Source: Rhodococcus globerulus NBRC 14531
Lineage (GTDB): Bacteria; Actinomycetota; Actinomycetes; Mycobacteriales; Mycobacteriaceae
Assembly: GCF_001894805.1 (NCBI RefSeq)
Contig: NZ_BCWX01000001.1
Coordinates: forward strand, 1-64,000
DNA length: 64,000 bases
Reading direction: 5' to 3'
Part shown: one piece after another, positions 61,542 to 64,000 of the stretch
How positions within the stretch are numbered: the stretch's first letter is position 1
Layout: each line of letters opens with the position of its first letter
Notes under the pieces: model-generated
Told to the model about the DNA's origin: nothing
Databases searched by the model: none
The model's input: the letters and a program-made list of their open reading frames with translations, nothing else
Position numbers and translations under genes: made by a program

Positions 61542-61769
61542 ATGGCAACTGAGGTGGAGTCCGGTGACCTCGTACAGGCGGCCGACCATGCGGGTCCGTG
61601 GACGGTAGTCGAAGTCCGGCAGGGTATGGCGTTGCTCGAACATGGTGACGGGCACAGGCTGTCGTTACGGACGACCAGTCTGACTGTCGTGCGTAAGGGT
61701 GGCGGCAAGAAGATCGCTCCCGCCGAAGGTGCTTCCGACGAGGGCGTGTCACCGACACTGTTCGACTGA
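61542..61769 (+). CDS. Small SH3-like hypothetical protein
   Basis: I do not recognise a named family. The 75-residue protein starts ATEVESGDLVQAADHAGPWTVVEVRQGMALLEHGDGHRL, a pattern of short beta strands like a SH3/DUF1918-type barrel, with a charged C-terminal tail. ATG 61542 has AAGGAG upstream; a GTG at 61536 is possible. It ends next to the convergent acetyltransferase (61773). Confidence 0.7.
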   Translation: MATEVESGDLVQAADHAGPWTVVEVRQGMALLEHGDGHRLSLRTTSLTVVRKGGGKKIAPAEGASDEGVSPTLFD

Positions 61770-61772
61770 CGG

Positions 61773-62291
61773 TCAGGGCATATCGAACGGTGCCGCGTAT
61801 TTGAACGTGCCCACCTGATCTGGGGTGTGCGCAGACAGGGTGCGAATCTGGAAATGGGCACCCCATTCGGCTTCCGGTGATTCGACGCCCACCTTCGTGC
61901 TGGTCACAAACCCGAACCGTGGGTAGTACTCAGTGCTGCCCAGTAGCGCGAGCAACGGCACGTCCAGAGCGTCCGCTGCGCCGATGACCGCGTGCATCAA
62001 CGCAGAGCCGACGCCGGACCGTTGGTTTTCGGGTGTCACTGCCAGCGGGCCTAGGCCCACAGCCTCCACCTCGCCGACCCATCCCCGGGTTCCGATGACG
62101 AAGCCGAGAATCTCGCCGTCTGCCTCGGCCACCAGGGACAACTTCGGCAGGTACTCGTCGGACGCAAAGAGTTGGCGCGTCAGTTCGATTTCGTACGGCG
62201 TTTCGCCCGGCGGTGCCTGATCCGCAAATGCAGCGTCGAGAAGTGAGTAGACGGCGTCACGGTCGGACGGGCATTCGCGGCGGATGTACAT
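61773..62291 (-). CDS. GNAT-family N-acetyltransferase
   Basis: This 172-residue acetyltransferase has the acetyl-CoA loop VTPENQRSGVGSALMHAVIGAADALDVPLLALLGSTEYYPRFGF. It is of the small single-domain GNAT type with an unknown acceptor. The start at ATG 62291 gives MYIRRECPSDRDAVYSLLDAAF, the usual family N-terminus; a longer frame exists to 62351. Confidence 0.88.
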   Translation of the reverse strand: MYIRRECPSDRDAVYSLLDAAFADQAPPGETPYEIELTRQLFASDEYLPKLSLVAEADGEILGFVIGTRGWVGEVEAVGLGPLAVTPENQRSGVGSALMHAVIGAADALDVPLLALLGSTEYYPRFGFVTSTKVGVESPEAEWGAHFQIRTLSAHTPDQVGTFKYAAPFDMP

Positions 62292-62398
62292 GGAGTACGA
62301 AGCTACCCGGGGTAGCTGCCGTCGTGCGACTCTATATTCCGCGTTCACCAACTATTTGGCTCGAAATACACAGTGATGCAATGGCTTTCTCAATGGCA

Positions 62399-63370
62399 TC
62401 ATCGCGACAGCAGTTCGGTGATCGATGTGGGTATCTGGCGGTATCCGCCGAATCTGATGCGTTGGCAACCGTCGAGTTCGGCAAGAACTTGGGTTCCCCC
62501 GGAGCCGTCAGCTCGACGGAGATCGATCGACGCCACCTGTTGCGCGATCAGATCGCACGGTGGGGCGATGGGTGCTGCGGCCGCGGCATGCATCAGCTCG
62601 GCACTGTCTGTCAAGGTCAGGCGGATATGCGGGGATTCCCGGCCCAGGTTGTAGCGGCATACCTGCAGTCGGCCGACGTCGTCGACGGGTGTGGCCAACG
62701 GACTGTCGAGAGGTGAGTATCCGGTGTTCTCGGAACGCACTGATCGCTCGACGTCGTCGGGGGTGGTGAGATCGAACAACGATCCGATCGACGTTGTGCA
62801 GATTCCCGGTTCGTCCGCCGATATGGCGTCGATCGGGTGCTGCTGACGGCTGACCTCATGCAAGGTGTCCAGCGTTTCGAGAGGTGCGTCCTGGAATCCG
62901 CACGGCGCTGACGGCCAAGCTGGACGAAATGCGTTACCCGACGCGTCGACGAACCACAGGCCGACGGGGACGATTTCCCGTATCGCGCAGTCAGCAGAGA
63001 TGTTGTCGCGGAACCGGTGCGAGTCGGTTCGGAATGCTTCGGCTACTGCAGATACGTCGCCTTCAAGGCGAACCGCGTCGATAGTCAACCCACCGGCGGC
63101 GTTTTCCCCGCGTTCGCACCGGATGAGCGCTACCGGTTCGAAATCCGATGGCGGATAGCCGGGTTCGGTTGTTGGCGGGAATTGTGAATCCATCTGAGCG
63201 AGCCCGCTGAGCGGCACGGAGATATCGGGCGTAGTGCATTCCGCATGGTCGACTACGGACGCCACCGCAGGAGTGAACGAGACGCTATCGCCGCGCACGG
63301 AAAGGTACATCGCTGCCACTGCGAACACGCTCACCGCGACAATGAACGTGACAACCAGGAATTTGCGCAT
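62399..63370 (-). CDS. Secreted or membrane-anchored hypothetical protein
   Basis: I do not recognise a family. The 323-residue protein has an N-terminal hydrophobic helix (about residues 4-24, no cleavable-signal certainty) and an extracytoplasmic domain with eight scattered cysteines, including HAECTT, ALIRCERG, SADCAI and SAPCGF, that may form disulfides. It lies two bases after the 63373 gene on the same strand, so the two are an operon. Confidence 0.75.
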   Translation of the reverse strand: MRKFLVVTFIVAVSVFAVAAMYLSVRGDSVSFTPAVASVVDHAECTTPDISVPLSGLAQMDSQFPPTTEPGYPPSDFEPVALIRCERGENAAGGLTIDAVRLEGDVSAVAEAFRTDSHRFRDNISADCAIREIVPVGLWFVDASGNAFRPAWPSAPCGFQDAPLETLDTLHEVSRQQHPIDAISADEPGICTTSIGSLFDLTTPDDVERSVRSENTGYSPLDSPLATPVDDVGRLQVCRYNLGRESPHIRLTLTDSAELMHAAAAAPIAPPCDLIAQQVASIDLRRADGSGGTQVLAELDGCQRIRFGGYRQIPTSITELLSR

Positions 63371-63372
63371 TC

Positions 63373-63984
63373 TCAGATCAGTCCGGCGCGTTCGAGGAAT
63401 GCCTTGGCGGTTACCGCATTCGGAAAAACGGCGCTCGAGGTGATGTGGAGCCCGCTGTCGGAGTTGGCGTACTCCGTGGTGCTGACGGCGTCTCGATACT
63501 CGATGCGGGCGGCTGCGGTACGCGAGCGGTTCTCGGTGATGAGTTCGGGCCGCTCGTTCTCGCGCCAGTCGACGAGTGTTTTACCAGCTTCGGTCTGGTT
63601 CACCCAGGTGATGAATGCGATGTTGTAGTCGGTTGAGACGCTCTGGGCGAGAGCTGACCCGGAGTCGACCGTGCAGAGTAGGTACAAGTCGCCGGTCGAG
63701 TTGAGCGAGCCCGGCGAGCAGATGCTCGCCTCGGCAAGGGCCGGCGGGAACGTCCCGACGATGGCTTCGGCGCTGTTGTGGGTTCCACCATTCGTAGCGG
63801 TGAGTGATCCTGATGCGGTGCCGGCTTCACGGTTGTCACCGCCGAGTGAGAGGACCGCGGAGATGACTACGCCGACGGTGGCGACTCCCATGAGTGCGGA
63901 CCGGACCAACAACCCGCTTCGCGTTTTCGCCGACAGGGTAGTTGCTACTCGCGTTCCGAGTGGTGCCATCGCTGCATTATTCAT
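63373..63984 (-). CDS. Membrane-anchored hypothetical protein
   Basis: I do not recognise a family. The protein of about 203 residues has a cytosolic N-terminus, one membrane helix at about residues 28-48 (LVRSALMGVATVGVVISAVLSL) and an outer domain with ASICSPGS and LLCTVDSG cysteines, probably a disulfide. The ATG at 63984 is preferred to the GTG one codon before; ATG 63969 is possible. It forms an operon with the 62399 gene; both look like surface proteins. Confidence 0.75.
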   Translation of the reverse strand: MNNAAMAPLGTRVATTLSAKTRSGLLVRSALMGVATVGVVISAVLSLGGDNREAGTASGSLTATNGGTHNSAEAIVGTFPPALAEASICSPGSLNSTGDLYLLCTVDSGSALAQSVSTDYNIAFITWVNQTEAGKTLVDWRENERPELITENRSRTAAARIEYRDAVSTTEYANSDSGLHITSSAVFPNAVTAKAFLERAGLI

Positions 63985-64000
63985 CACGAAATTCTGGATG

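Noticed and set aside
1-64000. A cholesterol-catabolism regulon (KstR/KstR2)
   Set aside because: The mce operon, P450 and thiolase/DUF35 pair recall it, but I see no ring-degrading genes, and the recurring palindrome does not match the KstR (AAC..GTT) or KstR2 (CAAG..CTTG) patterns.

Overview
The window looks like chromosome of a mycolic-acid actinomycete, most likely Rhodococcus or a close Nocardiaceae relative. The evidence is a complete mce importer operon, F420/flavin-type oxidoreductases, a mycofactocin-type SDR, a 13E12-family HNH gene, a DUF3263 protein, many TetR repressors, GTG/TTG starts and moderately high GC. The genus is an inference; there is no rRNA or tRNA here to confirm it.

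Layout. 0.2-7.6 kb: a PPOX-fold protein, then a tight operon carrying a four-cysteine small protein, two acyl-CoA dehydrogenases, an SDR, a class III CoA-transferase, a crotonase and a thiolase, which is a full beta-oxidation-like set. 7.7-11.9 kb: a TetR with an unknown partner, an SDR, and a VOC/SDR/TetR operon. 11.9-21.0 kb: a divergent TetR, then a LuxE-like/LuxC-like acid-reduction pair with an aldo-keto reductase, an aldehyde dehydrogenase, a CMD protein and a beta-hydroxyacid dehydrogenase, then another TetR and a TfdA-type dioxygenase. 21.1-22.5 kb: a frameshifted 13E12/HNH gene. 22.6-29.1 kb (minus strand): GntR, two beta-hydroxyacid dehydrogenases, DoxX, an alpha/beta hydrolase, two SDRs and a second TfdA-type dioxygenase. 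29.4-31.8 kb: an HMG-CoA-synthase-like/DUF35 protein and its thiolase. 32.7-42.0 kb: the mce operon. 42.1-45.5 kb: a 3Fe-4S ferredoxin, TetR, cytochrome P450 and SDR. 45.7-51.0 kb: a branched-chain-amino-acid-type ABC importer with a fused permease. 51.1-61.3 kb: a lipoprotein, MaoC, DUF3263, two acyl-CoA synthetases, an amidohydrolase, a crotonase, a ferredoxin/ferredoxin reductase, SOD, a flavin reductase and an LLM oxidoreductase. The last 2.7 kb is ordinary.

Taken together this is a large catabolic island. Two uptake systems (mce and a Liv-type ABC) supply a substrate. P450 plus ferredoxin, 2-oxoglutarate dioxygenases and SDRs oxidise it. Acyl-CoA synthetases and a CoA-transferase activate the acids, and dehydrogenase/hydratase/thiolase sets shorten them. 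The substrate cannot be read from the sequence; a terpenoid, alicyclic or steroid-like lipid would fit, but the hallmark cholesterol-ring genes are absent.

The most interesting signal is not a gene. A 17-bp palindrome close to TGAGAATnnnATTCTCA recurs at seven intergenic locations spread over 57 kb and marks six gene groups of the island as a probable single regulon. By elimination the best candidate regulator is the TetR at 11252-11917. The luciferase-free LuxC/LuxE-like pair and the HMGCS-like/DUF35 protein without a nucleophile cysteine are the most unusual enzyme sets.
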